DNA of 36,158 nucleotides from a virus. Below are positions 6,150-14,179 of the stretch, piece after piece (within the stretch, counting starts at the first letter, position 1; each line of letters opens with the position of its first letter). The notes beneath the pieces were generated by a model. It searched no databases, was not told where the DNA came from, and saw nothing but the letters and a program-made list of their open reading frames with translations. A program made the position numbers and the translations under genes. Location of the stretch: positions 1 through 36,158 of IMG/VR virus record IMGVR_UViG_3300034072_000615; one strand, written 5' to 3'.

Positions 6150-8261
6150 TTAATGAACATCTTTCCAGCTACCTTCAAAACTCATTTTTCCCTCACCGTC
6201 GAGCGGAAGTGGTAGTTTTAGAAATTCCCCAGCCTTTACTATACAATCAACAGACATTGAGCGAACTTCTTCGTTAATACCGTCTTCAACAAGCCAAGAG
6301 TATTCGTCATGCACTAGACTGATTCTAAAGACTTTTTTACCTTTATAGAGGTAGTAAGGTCTGCCTAACTCATCCAACAATAAATCTCCAAGTTTTGCAT
6401 CCATTAAGCAAGCAGCTAAAGACATGGCAACAGCTCCACAAGACTGGCCTGCAAGATTGATCAAAATATTCTTACCCCTTGCACAAAGCATACGGCCATC
6501 CCAAGCAGGGATATACTTCTTTTGCCCTTTGGTGTCAAAATACTTTTCAATATTCTGTTTCAGCTTTCCAAGCCCCTCATTCATGTTCCAGTAGTTATCG
6601 TAAGAAGACTGTGCCTCTACCTTACTCAAGCCAAGACTACTTGCCAGTTTAGCTACACCACCACCATATGCTAAAAGGTAAGCACCAGTTTTGGCTTTAT
6701 TCCTGAACGGTTTAAAGTCAGGGTTATCCTTGAGTGTTTGATCGTTAATATCAAACCTGTCGTGCAAATGAGGAAAGAATGCAAAAGCGTTGAAGCTGTG
6801 CGAGTCACCATTCAACACAAGGTCAGCAAACTTACCGTTATCGTATTTTGTTGTATAACTTGCCACTGTTCTGTTTTCTAGCGCAGCAGCATCTGTTCCA
6901 ATATACCAATAACCTTCTGGTGCATAAAACAAATCGCGCATTTCTTCACCAAGCAAAACGTCTGGAGAAGCTTTAGGGCAGTTAGTTAGGGTTTTATGTT
7001 TAACCCTGAATGTAGGTGTGTACCCACTAATCTCTGCACTCAGTCGTTGATCAAATTCCATACGCCAGTTATTTACCCAACCTGTCACTACACCTAGTCG
7101 ATTCCTATATGATAAAAACTTAACAACCTTTTTAGGTATCTCACCATCAATCTTAGCAAGGTTAGGGCATATCTTACCTTGGTGTGCAATCTTGGGTGTA
7201 GTTTTTACATACTTGCCATTTTCACGAATCGGTTTCCCATCTGGGCCTTTCTTGAAGTTCCAGAAATCATCATGTGGTTTCCATCCAGAATCAAGGAAAT
7301 ACTGCTTTAGCTCCATATTATCATCAATCTCTAAAGGGAGTTTAACTGGCAGAATTTCACCAGCTTTAAGCTCAACCTCAAAACCGTACGCTTTGATTTT
7401 ACCGTCCTCGAAAGTCGCACTATGCCTCTCTAACCACTTTTCAAATGTGGCGCTAAATGTGCCGTCTTTCTTATAAGGTTTAGCAGGGATTCTATAAAAA
7501 GATTCTTCTGCTGCCTTTAATGGGCGAGGTGGTAAATGCGGCTCAACTTCAGCTTTCAGTTTACTCATCTCATCTTCGCACTTGGCGATAAGTGCTTTGG
7601 CTTTTTCCATGTTGAATGGTGCCCCAGTATATGCCTGTGCGCTGTAAAGCCAGTAATCTTTCTGAAGCTGGCGAAATGACTTGTGAACCCACTCATTACC
7701 ATATAACGTTTCTGCTTTCGCCCACAAACGATTAAACACGCCAATAGTAGCATCCACATCGTCGTCACAGTACTGAGCCATTAGTTCGTGCCAGAAAGAG
7801 AATTCAAAACCTTTTTCCTCTTTACCTGTCATAACACCTAGCTCAATCAGTTTGTTCCGGTAATCCATTTTCTCATCTTCTGAACCCCTAGAGAGGTATT
7901 CAAGAGAATGGAATGGACTATCAGGGTTCAGATACTGTGAAAGAACATATGTGTCAACATACTGAACTTTGTGACCACACAACCAGTCAAACCCACCTTT
8001 ACCAACTTTGGGAACCACATCAAAAAGTTTCCACTGAACCCATAAGTCATATCCAAGAATATTATGGCCTACAACTAAAGAGCCTTCTGGAAAACTCTTA
8101 GTCCACTGCTCGATTTGTGATTTAGTATCCTCTTTAGTTTGCCGGAAAGGGTGGATAGCTACTGTTCTCTTTCCATCTAAGGATTTGAAGCGAACATACC
8201 ACGCCTTTGTAGACAACAAATAAAGATTGTCTGCTTCATAGTCAAATACCCACCCTTGCAT
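6150..8261 (-). CDS. Family A (T7-type) DNA polymerase with 3'-5' exonuclease (703 aa)
   Basis: Exonuclease motifs: Exo I D7-x-E9 (VFDYEADN), Exo II VVGHNILGYD (66-72), Exo III Y164-x3-D168 (YCDDDVD). Polymerase motifs: A DAAALENR (D457, E462), B R520-x3-K524-x3-Y528-x3-Y532 (spacing identical to T7 R518/K522/Y526/Y530), C VHDE (651-653). All catalytic residues are kept, and the length matches T7 gp5 (704). It copies the phage genome with proofreading. It lies 9 bp downstream of the primase-helicase and its GGAGGCATA site is strong. Y528 corresponds to T7 Tyr526, so dideoxynucleotide acceptance is predicted. Confidence 0.95.
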   Translation of the reverse strand: MQGWVFDYEADNLYLLSTKAWYVRFKSLDGKRTVAIHPFRQTKEDTKSQIEQWTKSFPEGSLVVGHNILGYDLWVQWKLFDVVPKVGKGGFDWLCGHKVQYVDTYVLSQYLNPDSPFHSLEYLSRGSEDEKMDYRNKLIELGVMTGKEEKGFEFSFWHELMAQYCDDDVDATIGVFNRLWAKAETLYGNEWVHKSFRQLQKDYWLYSAQAYTGAPFNMEKAKALIAKCEDEMSKLKAEVEPHLPPRPLKAAEESFYRIPAKPYKKDGTFSATFEKWLERHSATFEDGKIKAYGFEVELKAGEILPVKLPLEIDDNMELKQYFLDSGWKPHDDFWNFKKGPDGKPIRENGKYVKTTPKIAHQGKICPNLAKIDGEIPKKVVKFLSYRNRLGVVTGWVNNWRMEFDQRLSAEISGYTPTFRVKHKTLTNCPKASPDVLLGEEMRDLFYAPEGYWYIGTDAAALENRTVASYTTKYDNGKFADLVLNGDSHSFNAFAFFPHLHDRFDINDQTLKDNPDFKPFRNKAKTGAYLLAYGGGVAKLASSLGLSKVEAQSSYDNYWNMNEGLGKLKQNIEKYFDTKGQKKYIPAWDGRMLCARGKNILINLAGQSCGAVAMSLAACLMDAKLGDLLLDELGRPYYLYKGKKVFRISLVHDEYSWLVEDGINEEVRSMSVDCIVKAGEFLKLPLPLDGEGKMSFEGSWKDVH

Positions 8262-8270
8262 TATGCCTCC

Positions 8271-10049
8271 TTAAAACTCCACAGTCTGTTTTGCACACCA
8301 GTCTTCATAATCATATAACTTGTGTGTCTTATTATCATAGTAATACTTACCAGCAAACGGACTTGTATGTCCTGTCCAGCGACACTTGGACATTTTCATA
8401 ACTGTTGTGTTACGTTCAAGTTCATCCTCTGCTTCTTTGTTTCTCGTAAAGATAAGATTACAAGCACCACTTTTGAAAATGGTCGAACTTCCACTGAAGT
8501 CTTCTTCATGCAGGTCTGCACCAGCAGAGTTCGCTTTTTGCCCTCCACCAGACTTACGCACATGATTTACGTTTACGAAAGTAACACCGTATGTTTTAAT
8601 CATACCTTTCATCCACCGTAAGAATACTGCTTGGTCTTCATTAGAAAGACCATCCAAAATATCCTGCAACGGATCTAAGATAATCACCTTACAATCACAA
8701 CTGATGATTAAAGATTCAATGCACTGCTTTAAACTGTCTAACCCGCCATCACGATCTTCCATTAGATGAAAACGAGTATTACCAAAATCATCATAAGCCA
8801 GATTGTGTTCTTTTTCAAGATACCAGTCTTGCGACATGAGATCAAGCTTCTCATCCACTGTCTCAATCAGATCAATCTTTCTCTCTATATGTCGAGACAT
8901 CAACTTAATCCAGTATTGCCCAGCATCAGATTCTAAAGAAATAATACCGATCCGGTGTGGGCTGTTAAATAGCCAGTAGTATACCATCTCGTCAACAATG
9001 GTACTTTTTCCTGTGCCGCTGGCTGACCCCAGATTTACAATCCGTCCTAAAGGAATACCGCCAGCCATTAAAGCTTGTAATCTGTGCATGAAAGGCGGTA
9101 GTGGAATCTTTTCTACTGCTGCTTCACTTCTTGCCCGATCTGGCAGGTCTGCGCTGCTTAGAATACCATCTGGTGTATACTGCCTTGCCTTCCAGAAATC
9201 CTTAATGAAGTCTTCTTCTTTGCCATACTTAATGTATTCGTCAGCATCCTTGTAGCGCATTGTCATAACAAAAGCCTTACCTTTAGGCAGAACTTTACAA
9301 ATCTCCTCTGCGGCTGCTTTCCCTGCATCGTCAGAGTCCATACAAACAACAATCTTACTAAACTGACATAACCAAGAGTAATGATTTGCCAGTTGCTTAG
9401 CAGCACCTGACTCTCCAATTGTGGGTGCAACGACTGCTACAGGGTCATACTGTGTTTTACCTTTACGTTTCTGATCATCAACAAACATTTGATAGGCAGC
9501 TAATTGTTTAATCTCTCCGCCAACAATTAAAAGAATACCTGTTGAATCCTTGAACCGGAATTGACCAATTAAATCACAATCCTTACCTGTCACACCGATT
9601 GGTGCTGTAAAGTCTTTTGGAAACTTACGAGTCTTATAGCCAACTAACTTGCCATCTTTTGTTGTTGGAACATATTGCTTAATCGGTTCACCCGTTGTTT
9701 CATCATATTCATAACGAACCCTGAAGTAATGTGTAATTTCATCACGCAGACCTCGATAACCCTTACCTGAAGTCCCTGTGTAACTTTTAATATGCTCTTG
9801 TTCTGCTTCTGTAATTGGCTCTTTGGTACTCACTTCATACTCCTCTTGATCTTCATTACTTTCGATACCTCTACGTTCTTTCTCATCATCTGATAAAATA
9901 GTAAAACCACAGGAAAAACAACTACCACCTTTACCCTGACCATAAAAGTGAAAGTTGTTTCCTGATCTATCATTGCCTTTCTTTCGGCAACCATAACAAG
10001 GGTTTTTACCATTCTTCAGAGATGATTTCCAATCATCCCATGCACTCAA
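8271..10049 (-). CDS. T7 gp4-like primase-helicase, TTG start (592 aa)
   Basis: The zinc ribbon is C18/C21 and C44/C47. The TOPRIM region has LLIVGGEIKQL (172-183) and MDSDDAGK (237-244, D238/D240). A linker leads to a DnaB-type helicase with Walker A GSASGTGKS (341-349), Walker B VIILDP (D459) and NVNHVRK (493-499). It unwinds DNA 5'-3' and may make primers for the polymerase downstream. The start must be TTG at 10049: the codon before is TGA, the stop of the upstream gene overlaps it (TTGA), and no ATG lies ahead of the zinc ribbon. Oddity: T7's catalytic TOPRIM Glu157 aligns to glycine (G177), so priming activity is uncertain. Confidence 0.92.
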   Translation of the reverse strand: MSAWDDWKSSLKNGKNPCYGCRKKGNDRSGNNFHFYGQGKGGSCFSCGFTILSDDEKERRGIESNEDQEEYEVSTKEPITEAEQEHIKSYTGTSGKGYRGLRDEITHYFRVRYEYDETTGEPIKQYVPTTKDGKLVGYKTRKFPKDFTAPIGVTGKDCDLIGQFRFKDSTGILLIVGGEIKQLAAYQMFVDDQKRKGKTQYDPVAVVAPTIGESGAAKQLANHYSWLCQFSKIVVCMDSDDAGKAAAEEICKVLPKGKAFVMTMRYKDADEYIKYGKEEDFIKDFWKARQYTPDGILSSADLPDRARSEAAVEKIPLPPFMHRLQALMAGGIPLGRIVNLGSASGTGKSTIVDEMVYYWLFNSPHRIGIISLESDAGQYWIKLMSRHIERKIDLIETVDEKLDLMSQDWYLEKEHNLAYDDFGNTRFHLMEDRDGGLDSLKQCIESLIISCDCKVIILDPLQDILDGLSNEDQAVFLRWMKGMIKTYGVTFVNVNHVRKSGGGQKANSAGADLHEEDFSGSSTIFKSGACNLIFTRNKEAEDELERNTTVMKMSKCRWTGHTSPFAGKYYYDNKTHKLYDYEDWCAKQTVEF

Positions 10050-10342
10050 TCACAATACTCCTTAACCAATTTACAATATAACCAGAATGCACCCTTCACT
10101 TTCTCAAAGTCATCACTACGAATACCTGATAACTGGAAGTCATATACATTACCAATATTCTCAGATTCTACCATTGAGAAGTAACCTCCGTGGTTATTGC
10201 CATGTCCATAACTAATATGACAGTGCTTAAATTCCTTACCGTCATCATGTTTTAGTTCAACAACAGAACTAGAAAAAGTTACTTCAAATCCAAAATATTC
10301 CAAGATGTCAAGAATCTCTTGACGTTTTTGTTCAATTGTCAT
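10046..10342 (-). CDS. Hypothetical protein (98 aa)
   Basis: The start at 10342 follows a GAAGGGG site; the longer in-frame reading overlaps the upstream gene fully and is rejected. The N-terminal helix (TIEQKRQEILDILEYFGFEV) is followed by His/Gly-rich strands (HISYGHGNNHGGYFSMVE) and a helical end. No family recognised. Its TGA overlaps the TTG start of the primase-helicase, so coupling may set the level of that enzyme. Confidence 0.6.
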   Translation of the reverse strand: MTIEQKRQEILDILEYFGFEVTFSSSVVELKHDDGKEFKHCHISYGHGNNHGGYFSMVESENIGNVYDFQLSGIRSDDFEKVKGAFWLYCKLVKEYCD

Positions 10343-10532
10343 CAATAACCCCTTCAAATATTCCGGTAATACCCCACTTACCATAAGTGTAGACAACACC
10401 ATCAATTGATACATAGTCGTAGCCGTATGCACTGTAGTCTTTCCAGTCCATGTAGTCGTTTGGTGAGTCGTTTGGATCTACAGCCCACGATAAAGCGAGT
10501 TTCCATTCTTTAGTTATGTCTTTGATCTTCAT
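10332..10532 (-). CDS. Hypothetical protein (66 aa)
   Basis: A small acidic, Tyr/Trp-rich protein (DYMDWKDYSAYGYDYVSIDG). No family recognised. AAGGTGGTG precedes the ATG at a usable distance. It overlaps the next gene by 11 bp. Confidence 0.5.
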   Translation of the reverse strand: MKIKDITKEWKLALSWAVDPNDSPNDYMDWKDYSAYGYDYVSIDGVVYTYGKWGITGIFEGVIDDN

Positions 10533-10559
10533 TCTGCACCACCTTGCCGTATTTGCTCT

Positions 10560-10763
10560 TTAGCGGCATCCAGTATGTCCTTTCCATGTCCATTCATCTG
10601 TAGCTAAACGATGATAGATGTAAAACACCTTACCTTTACAGCTTATTTGATAAGTTTTGTAAGCTCCATCATCTACAACAGATATGGCAGCAATCTTATA
10701 CTGCTTATTTAGTTCTGTCAAGAACTTCTGTAATAATTCTGGCAAGCTGTTGAAATCAATCAT
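10560..10763 (-). CDS. Hypothetical protein (67 aa)
   Basis: An N-terminal helix (LPELLQKFLTELNKQYKI) is followed by strands (YKTYQISCKGKVFYIYHRLA). Its start overlaps the upstream membrane-protein gene by 8 bp, which supports translation. No family recognised and no membrane segment. Confidence 0.55.
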   Translation of the reverse strand: MIDFNSLPELLQKFLTELNKQYKIAAISVVDDGAYKTYQISCKGKVFYIYHRLATDEWTWKGHTGCR

Positions 10764-10974
10764 TTGTGTTCTTCTTATCGTACAATGATGCTGCGAAGAT
10801 TAAAGTAAACACACAAGTAATCACTTCAAAAACAGCATACCAGATATAATATCCATGTACTTCAGGAATATCTGGATTAGGGAACGTAAAATCGAACCCC
10901 GATACAGCCATAATAATAGCAACCATCACATTCATAATTAAAAAGAACACTGTGCTATAAGCTAAGTTTTTCAT
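10756..10974 (-). CDS. Two-pass small membrane protein (72 aa)
   Basis: Two hydrophobic helices, residues 6-25 (YSTVFFLIMNVMVAIIMAVS) and 45-65 (YAVFEVITCVFTLIFAASLY), are separated by a proline-rich loop (FPNPDIPEVHG). The ATG overlaps the preceding TGA (ATGA). Probably an inner-membrane protein. Function unknown. Confidence 0.65.
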   Translation of the reverse strand: MKNLAYSTVFFLIMNVMVAIIMAVSGFDFTFPNPDIPEVHGYYIWYAVFEVITCVFTLIFAASLYDKKNTND

Positions 10975-11438
10975 TTCAAGTTCTCCAATTCTTTTTCAAT
11001 ATCAGCCAATTGCTTAGCTAACTGTTCTTTCTGTTCAAGAAGCTTTTGTGATTTCTTCTGGATCTCTTGTGACTTCAGTTGGTCGTATGTGTTCTCTACG
11101 TATTGATAGATGTCTGCTGAACCTGTGATTTGAGATATATCTCCGAAGATAGAAATACCACCATGCTCATTTATATCCAGACTTGAGTTGATTGAACAAT
11201 CTTTAGCCAGAACATAAGTCAACTTATCCAACCAAGCTGTAATAATTTCTTGTTCTGATGGTGGACACAACACATCTTCAACAAGTTCAAAGTTAAAACT
11301 ATCGTGTGCAGCAACAATGTCTTGTAAATACAAGTTAGGATACAACTCTTTTACTACTGTGTAGATGCCACCTTTCTTTACTTCAGCAGTGCTTTCAGCA
11401 ATTCGTCTTACTTTATCGCCAGCTTTAAATTTACACAT
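10971..11438 (-). CDS. KOW/SH3-like N-terminus with C-terminal coiled coil (155 aa)
   Basis: Residues 2-55 (KFKAGDKVRRIAESTAEVKK followed by GGIYTVVKEL) look like a small SH3/KOW barrel. Residues about 115-155 are a heptad-rich helix (KKSQKLLEQKEQLAKQLADI). The middle is unassigned. It is coupled by ATGA to the membrane-protein gene downstream. Possible scaffolding or nucleic-acid role; this is inference. Confidence 0.6.
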   Translation of the reverse strand: MCKFKAGDKVRRIAESTAEVKKGGIYTVVKELYPNLYLQDIVAAHDSFNFELVEDVLCPPSEQEIITAWLDKLTYVLAKDCSINSSLDINEHGGISIFGDISQITGSADIYQYVENTYDQLKSQEIQKKSQKLLEQKEQLAKQLADIEKELENLK

Positions 11439-11440
11439 AA

Positions 11441-11704
11441 TTATTCTCCTTTCTTAAACACATTACCAATCTGAATACAGCAATTCTCGCACACTTTGAT
11501 AGTAGTTGTCAACTGTTTCTTTCCAGTTGCTGACATAACATCTTTATCAATGTCAATACGACGAATGTTATCTTCAGCACCTTCGATATTAATGTATTCC
11601 TTTCCGCAGACATCACAATTCCAAGCTGTGCGTTTTGGGATACACTCATGTCCAACTACTTTACGTGTGCCACGGAAGTCTACAGCGATAATTGTTGCTG
11701 GCAT
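11441..11704 (-). CDS. Zinc-ribbon protein (87 aa)
   Basis: CDVCGKEYIN (C30, C33) and VCENCCIQIG (near residues 72-76) make a CxxC...CxxC site, presumably zinc. The intervening 40 residues are polar. It lies between two small SH3-like genes with 2-4 bp gaps. The function is unknown; small ribbons of this kind are common in phage early regions. Confidence 0.65.
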   Translation of the reverse strand: MPATIIAVDFRGTRKVVGHECIPKRTAWNCDVCGKEYINIEGAEDNIRRIDIDKDVMSATGKKQLTTTIKVCENCCIQIGNVFKKGE

Positions 11705-11707
11705 GTG

Positions 11708-11914
11708 TTATTCCTTCACTTGAATGAAATATTCATAAAATGTAGCGTCATTATACATATAATGCGAAGCTCGGTGGTTATCTCGTGATGTGTAATACTC
11801 CCCTAAAAAGGTAACGTAAAAATCATAAACTTCACCAGCCTTGAAAGCAGGAACATCACCGTATTTCTCTGATTCTCTTTCCATCCAAAAATCTTTAATA
11901 CATTTGAATTTCAT
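11708..11914 (-). CDS. Small SH3-like protein (68 aa)
   Basis: The opening MKFKCIKDFWMERESEKYGD, then VPAFKAGEVYDFYVTFLGEY, has the 'F..G..Y.F' pattern of short phage SH3-like barrels. Rich in Tyr. It is followed 3 bp later by the zinc-ribbon gene. Function unknown. Confidence 0.6.
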   Translation of the reverse strand: MKFKCIKDFWMERESEKYGDVPAFKAGEVYDFYVTFLGEYYTSRDNHRASHYMYNDATFYEYFIQVKE

Positions 11915-11916
11915 TG

Positions 11917-12219
11917 CTATTCTCCATTTAATCTTTCTGCTATACGTTCACGATTAATTCGTAACGCTTCTTGTGTAACAGTATACCCGCCTAAGAATTT
12001 ATTGTCAATACCTTCAATTAAATCTTTACGACCTACTTTCACCATAAAGGTATATCCCGCATCAATCTTACAACCTAAGGCGTCGTAGTAGTGCATTTTA
12101 ACCATCTTTAGAGTGAAAGCTTCAGCGTTGCTGTCAAAAGGTAATTCCCAAGGAATAAAATATAGCACCACAGTTAAAACCACTGCAATAACTATCACCA
12201 ATTTAATGTACCAATCCAT
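11917..12219 (-). CDS. Membrane-anchored protein (100 aa)
   Basis: Residues 4-23 (YIKLVIVIAVVLTVVLYFIP) are a single N-terminal transmembrane helix. The remaining 75 residues are soluble, ending in a basic helix (LRINRERIAERLNGE). The GGGGGTAT site before the ATG is rather G-rich but well placed. Function unknown. Confidence 0.6.
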   Translation of the reverse strand: MDWYIKLVIVIAVVLTVVLYFIPWELPFDSNAEAFTLKMVKMHYYDALGCKIDAGYTFMVKVGRKDLIEGIDNKFLGGYTVTQEALRINRERIAERLNGE

Positions 12220-12227
12220 AATACCCC

Positions 12228-12437
12228 CTATTTAAACAAATATTCCTCAATATCACAAGTGAAGATGTCACAAAGATAACTCTTAATCTCTGTCATCTCG
12301 CTCCACAACTTCTTAGCTCTGTGCTTATCATCAGCTAAGATAGCTCCTGAAAGCTTAGCCACTAATCCAAGCTGTACACGATACATCCCAGACAGGATGA
12401 TTAGTTCTTCCAATGCTTCAGCAGGAGCTTTGTTCAT
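12228..12437 (-). CDS. Hypothetical helical protein (69 aa)
   Basis: The ATG at 12437 overlaps the upstream stop (TAATG) and is preferred to a TTG 42 bp further up. Predicted all-helical (EALEELIILSGMYRVQLGLV), with a Cys-containing acidic end (CDIFTCDIEEYLFK). No family recognised. Confidence 0.55.
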   Translation of the reverse strand: MNKAPAEALEELIILSGMYRVQLGLVAKLSGAILADDKHRAKKLWSEMTEIKSYLCDIFTCDIEEYLFK

Positions 12438-12637
12438 TAAAGTGAGTATCCTGTATGAACTAAGTAAAGAGCTAAACAACTTGCTGAGACAATTAATTCT
12501 AGTAGTTGATTGCGGTCTATTTGATTAGAAGGCTTGGTTTTTGTTTTATTAAACAACCACGTAAACCAGTTATGTGCAGACCATAAACAAAAAACTACAT
12601 TGAACGCAAACCAAATAATTATTAAATCACCCATCAT
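12437..12637 (-). CDS. Small membrane protein (66 aa)
   Basis: Residues 3-20 (GDLIIIWFAFNVVFCLWS) and 46-62 (LLELIVSASCLALYLVHT) are hydrophobic helices separated by a basic loop (NKTKTKPSNQ). The GAGGAG site is close to tandem ATG codons, and the first overlaps the TGA of the 49-aa gene. Function unknown. Confidence 0.6.
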   Translation of the reverse strand: MMGDLIIIWFAFNVVFCLWSAHNWFTWLFNKTKTKPSNQIDRNQLLELIVSASCLALYLVHTGYSL

Positions 12638-12783
12638 TTATTCTCCTCATCTCTAATTTGTTGTTTCATCTTTTGGATAATCGCTAAATCCCCTGACGCA
12701 AAAGGACTATTTTTATCCAACAAACTTTCATATACAGATAAGATGTACCACAGATTTTGTGCATCAACTGTTACTGTTTTCAT
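12634..12783 (-). CDS. Hypothetical helical protein (49 aa)
   Basis: Translation: MKTVTVDAQNLWYILSVYES, then LLDKNSPFASGDLAIIQKMK and a charged tail. ATGA overlaps occur at both ends (12783 with the upstream gene, 12637 with the downstream one), which is the chief evidence for it. No family recognised. Confidence 0.6.
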   Translation of the reverse strand: MKTVTVDAQNLWYILSVYESLLDKNSPFASGDLAIIQKMKQQIRDEENK

Positions 12784-13055
12784 TCCACTTTCTCCTTCTC
12801 TAATTGCTCAATCTGCTCAAGAGTATACACATCTTGGTCGTAAGAATCAATACGTAAAAGATTCTTTTCTCTTTGGAAAAGTACAGTGAGGCCACTCGTA
12901 CACTTTTGAGGGACATCTACAACCCACTGGTCATTCCCTGCAACTGGACTAACATCACCTAAAAATTCCCCTACCGTTACCACCTTACCTAAGTTCTCCG
13001 AACATGCGCTATTCACAACAATAGCTAAACAACCTTTCTCGATTTTGTTATTCAT
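12780..13055 (-). CDS. SH3/KOW-like protein, first gene of the leftward operon (91 aa)
   Basis: GCLAIVVNSACSENLGKVVT then VGEFLGDV fits the small KOW-like barrel often seen in phages ('GD.A.VV....N.GK.V.V'). The C-terminus is acidic and helical (LEQIEQLEKEKVE). A TAGGAGAAA site, immediately after a 12-bp palindrome in the leader, drives it from the promoter at 13089-13117. Confidence 0.6.
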   Translation of the reverse strand: MNNKIEKGCLAIVVNSACSENLGKVVTVGEFLGDVSPVAGNDQWVVDVPQKCTSGLTVLFQREKNLLRIDSYDQDVYTLEQIEQLEKEKVE

Positions 13056-13066
13056 CTAAATTTCTC

Positions 13067-13078
13067 CTAAACGTTTAG
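13067..13078. repeat. 12-bp perfect palindrome CTAAACGTTTAG in the leftward leader
   Basis: It lies a few bases after the expected start of the leftward transcript and ends against the Shine-Dalgarno of the 91-aa gene. It could be an operator or a short hairpin masking the ribosome site. Confidence 0.55.
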
Positions 13079-13088
13079 ACAGACAGCT

Positions 13089-13117
13089 ACTCTACACATA
13101 CACACATCTCATGTCAA
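13089..13117 (-). promoter_or_regulatory. Sigma70 promoter of the leftward replication operon
   Basis: Minus strand TTGACA (13117-13112), 17 bp, TAGAGT (13094-13089). It stands upstream of an unbroken run of minus-strand genes from 13055 to the window edge. Confidence 0.75.
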
Positions 13118-13151
13118 GCAGAATCGTTTACGAATTTATCTAAAATTCTTG

Positions 13152-13190
13152 TTGACATAGGGAATAGATAAGCGTAGGATGTATCACATC
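13152..13190 (+). promoter_or_regulatory. Rightward sigma70 promoter with overlapping inverted repeat
   Basis: TTGACA (13152-13157), 17 bp, TAGGAT (13175-13180). GATGTATCACATC (13178-13190), a 5-3-5 inverted repeat, covers the end of the -10 and the likely start site and may be an operator. It is divergent from the 13089 promoter. Confidence 0.75.
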
Positions 13191-13212
13191 GAAACGAATG
13201 AGGAGAAATGAC

Positions 13213-13410
13213 ATGAACGTAAAATACAAAGCAAACCGTTCTTTTGGTGTAACAGTAGGTGTAACTTCTTTTCGTATTAACGAAGGTGATATTGTACATC
13301 TGACCCAGTTAGATTCTACATACGCTAAAGTTTTGGTAGATTACGGTGCCGGTATGATTGATTGGATGAGTGCTGGTGTATTTCACAAAGTTTTTGATGA
13401 GGTAAAATAA
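13213..13410 (+). CDS. Small SH3-like protein (65 aa)
   Basis: The ATG at 13213 follows AGGAG by 7 nt; an earlier in-frame ATG overlaps that site and is rejected. VKYKANRSFGVTVGVTSFRI, then NEGDIVHLTQLDSTYAKVLV, looks like a small beta barrel. It is the first gene of the rightward unit. The upstream bases GAATGAGGAG recur before the GTG gene at 14943. Confidence 0.6.
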   Translation: MNVKYKANRSFGVTVGVTSFRINEGDIVHLTQLDSTYAKVLVDYGAGMIDWMSAGVFHKVFDEVK

Positions 13411-13411
13411 C

Positions 13412-13690
13412 ATGAAATTGTACGCAATTCGAGTAGTAAAGACAGGTAAGTTTTTAGGTGTTGATTATTCAGCTAACCCTAGTGATGCTGAATTCTGTTG
13501 TAGTGTCAGTTTTATGTTCTACACATCTAATTTTGCATACATTCCTCTGTGGACAACAGACTCCCGTTCACATGCAGAAAAAATTATTGCAAATCGAGAT
13601 GTTGCTTGGTACAATGCTGATTATTCCAGCCCAGAGTACACGGATTCTCTGAAAAACGTAGAACTGGAAGTGGTAGAGATTAACATTTAA
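13412..13690 (+). CDS. Hypothetical protein (92 aa)
   Basis: It begins one base after the previous stop. Aromatic and beta-rich (SVSFMFYTSNFAYIPLWTTD), then an acidic end (VELEVVEINI). The 'MKLYAIRVVKTGKFLG' opening resembles small phage proteins of unknown role. It has no strong Shine-Dalgarno and probably depends on coupling. Confidence 0.55.
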   Translation: MKLYAIRVVKTGKFLGVDYSANPSDAEFCCSVSFMFYTSNFAYIPLWTTDSRSHAEKIIANRDVAWYNADYSSPEYTDSLKNVELEVVEINI

Positions 13691-13701
13691 GGAGAAACAC
13701 C

Positions 13702-14094
13702 ATGCCACCAAAATTTGACATGATTAAGACAGCTAAAAAGAAAACCACTAACCGGCACTCTGGTGATGACATTAAGATTGCTAAGGCTTATCTATCTAAA
13801 GCTAATTCTAGTAAAGATCGTGGAATTGAGTTTAACATCTCTTTTGTTAGCTTCAAGAATATGCTAAGAGCTAAGAAATGTTATTTCACAGGGTTGACAT
13901 TGACAGCGGATACGTTTACAATCGACCGTATTGATAGCAACAAACCTTACGAAGCAGGGAATGTTGCAGCTTGTCATACAACGTTTAATAGCTTAAAGAG
14001 TATGATTGAGAATCCTGTGAATGAGTTAGATTTAGCTAAAGCGTTGAGAGGGTTACAACGTACAGCGAAGCGGATTAAAGCCAATAGTATTTAA
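13702..14094 (+). CDS. HNH-type nuclease domain protein, degenerate (130 aa)
   Basis: The second half has KKCYFTGLTLTADTFTIDRI, then DSNKPYEAGNVAACHTTFNS. The order CxxTG - (T/I)DRID - Y..GNV - N..K is a known HNH variant in which the central H is replaced (IDR instead of IDH). The N-terminal 55 residues are basic and helical, probably DNA-binding. It may be an active recombination-type or homing nuclease, or a decayed one. GGAGAAACACC precedes the ATG. Confidence 0.6.
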   Translation: MPPKFDMIKTAKKKTTNRHSGDDIKIAKAYLSKANSSKDRGIEFNISFVSFKNMLRAKKCYFTGLTLTADTFTIDRIDSNKPYEAGNVAACHTTFNSLKSMIENPVNELDLAKALRGLQRTAKRIKANSI

Positions 14095-14160
14095 ACGCTC
14101 TATAATCAATTCTAAGACGTTTTAACAGCTAAGCTATACGTTGGCTTGGGATAACATAAA
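14094..14160 (+). repeat. Inverted repeat, left copy (partner 14846-14911)
   Basis: AACGCTCTATAATCAATT here against the reverse complement of 14890-14911 gives 20 matches in 22. A second matching block, TTGGGATAA (14146-14154), lies 52 bp on, against 53 bp in the partner. Homologous but diverged elements in opposite orientation bracket two genes. Confidence 0.6.
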
Positions 14161-14179
14161 TAATCGCTCAGAGAGCGTT
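14094..14179 (+). promoter_or_regulatory. Leader with mutually exclusive hairpins before the 139-aa gene
   Basis: AACGCTCT (14094-14101) can pair with AGAGCGTT (14172-14179). A nearer CGCTC (14165-14169) can pair with GAGCG (14173-14177). Both use the same 3' segment, which abuts the TAGGAGG ribosome site at 14181, so pairing choice could gate translation. The left part is also one arm of the inverted repeat shared with 14846-14911. Confidence 0.4.
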
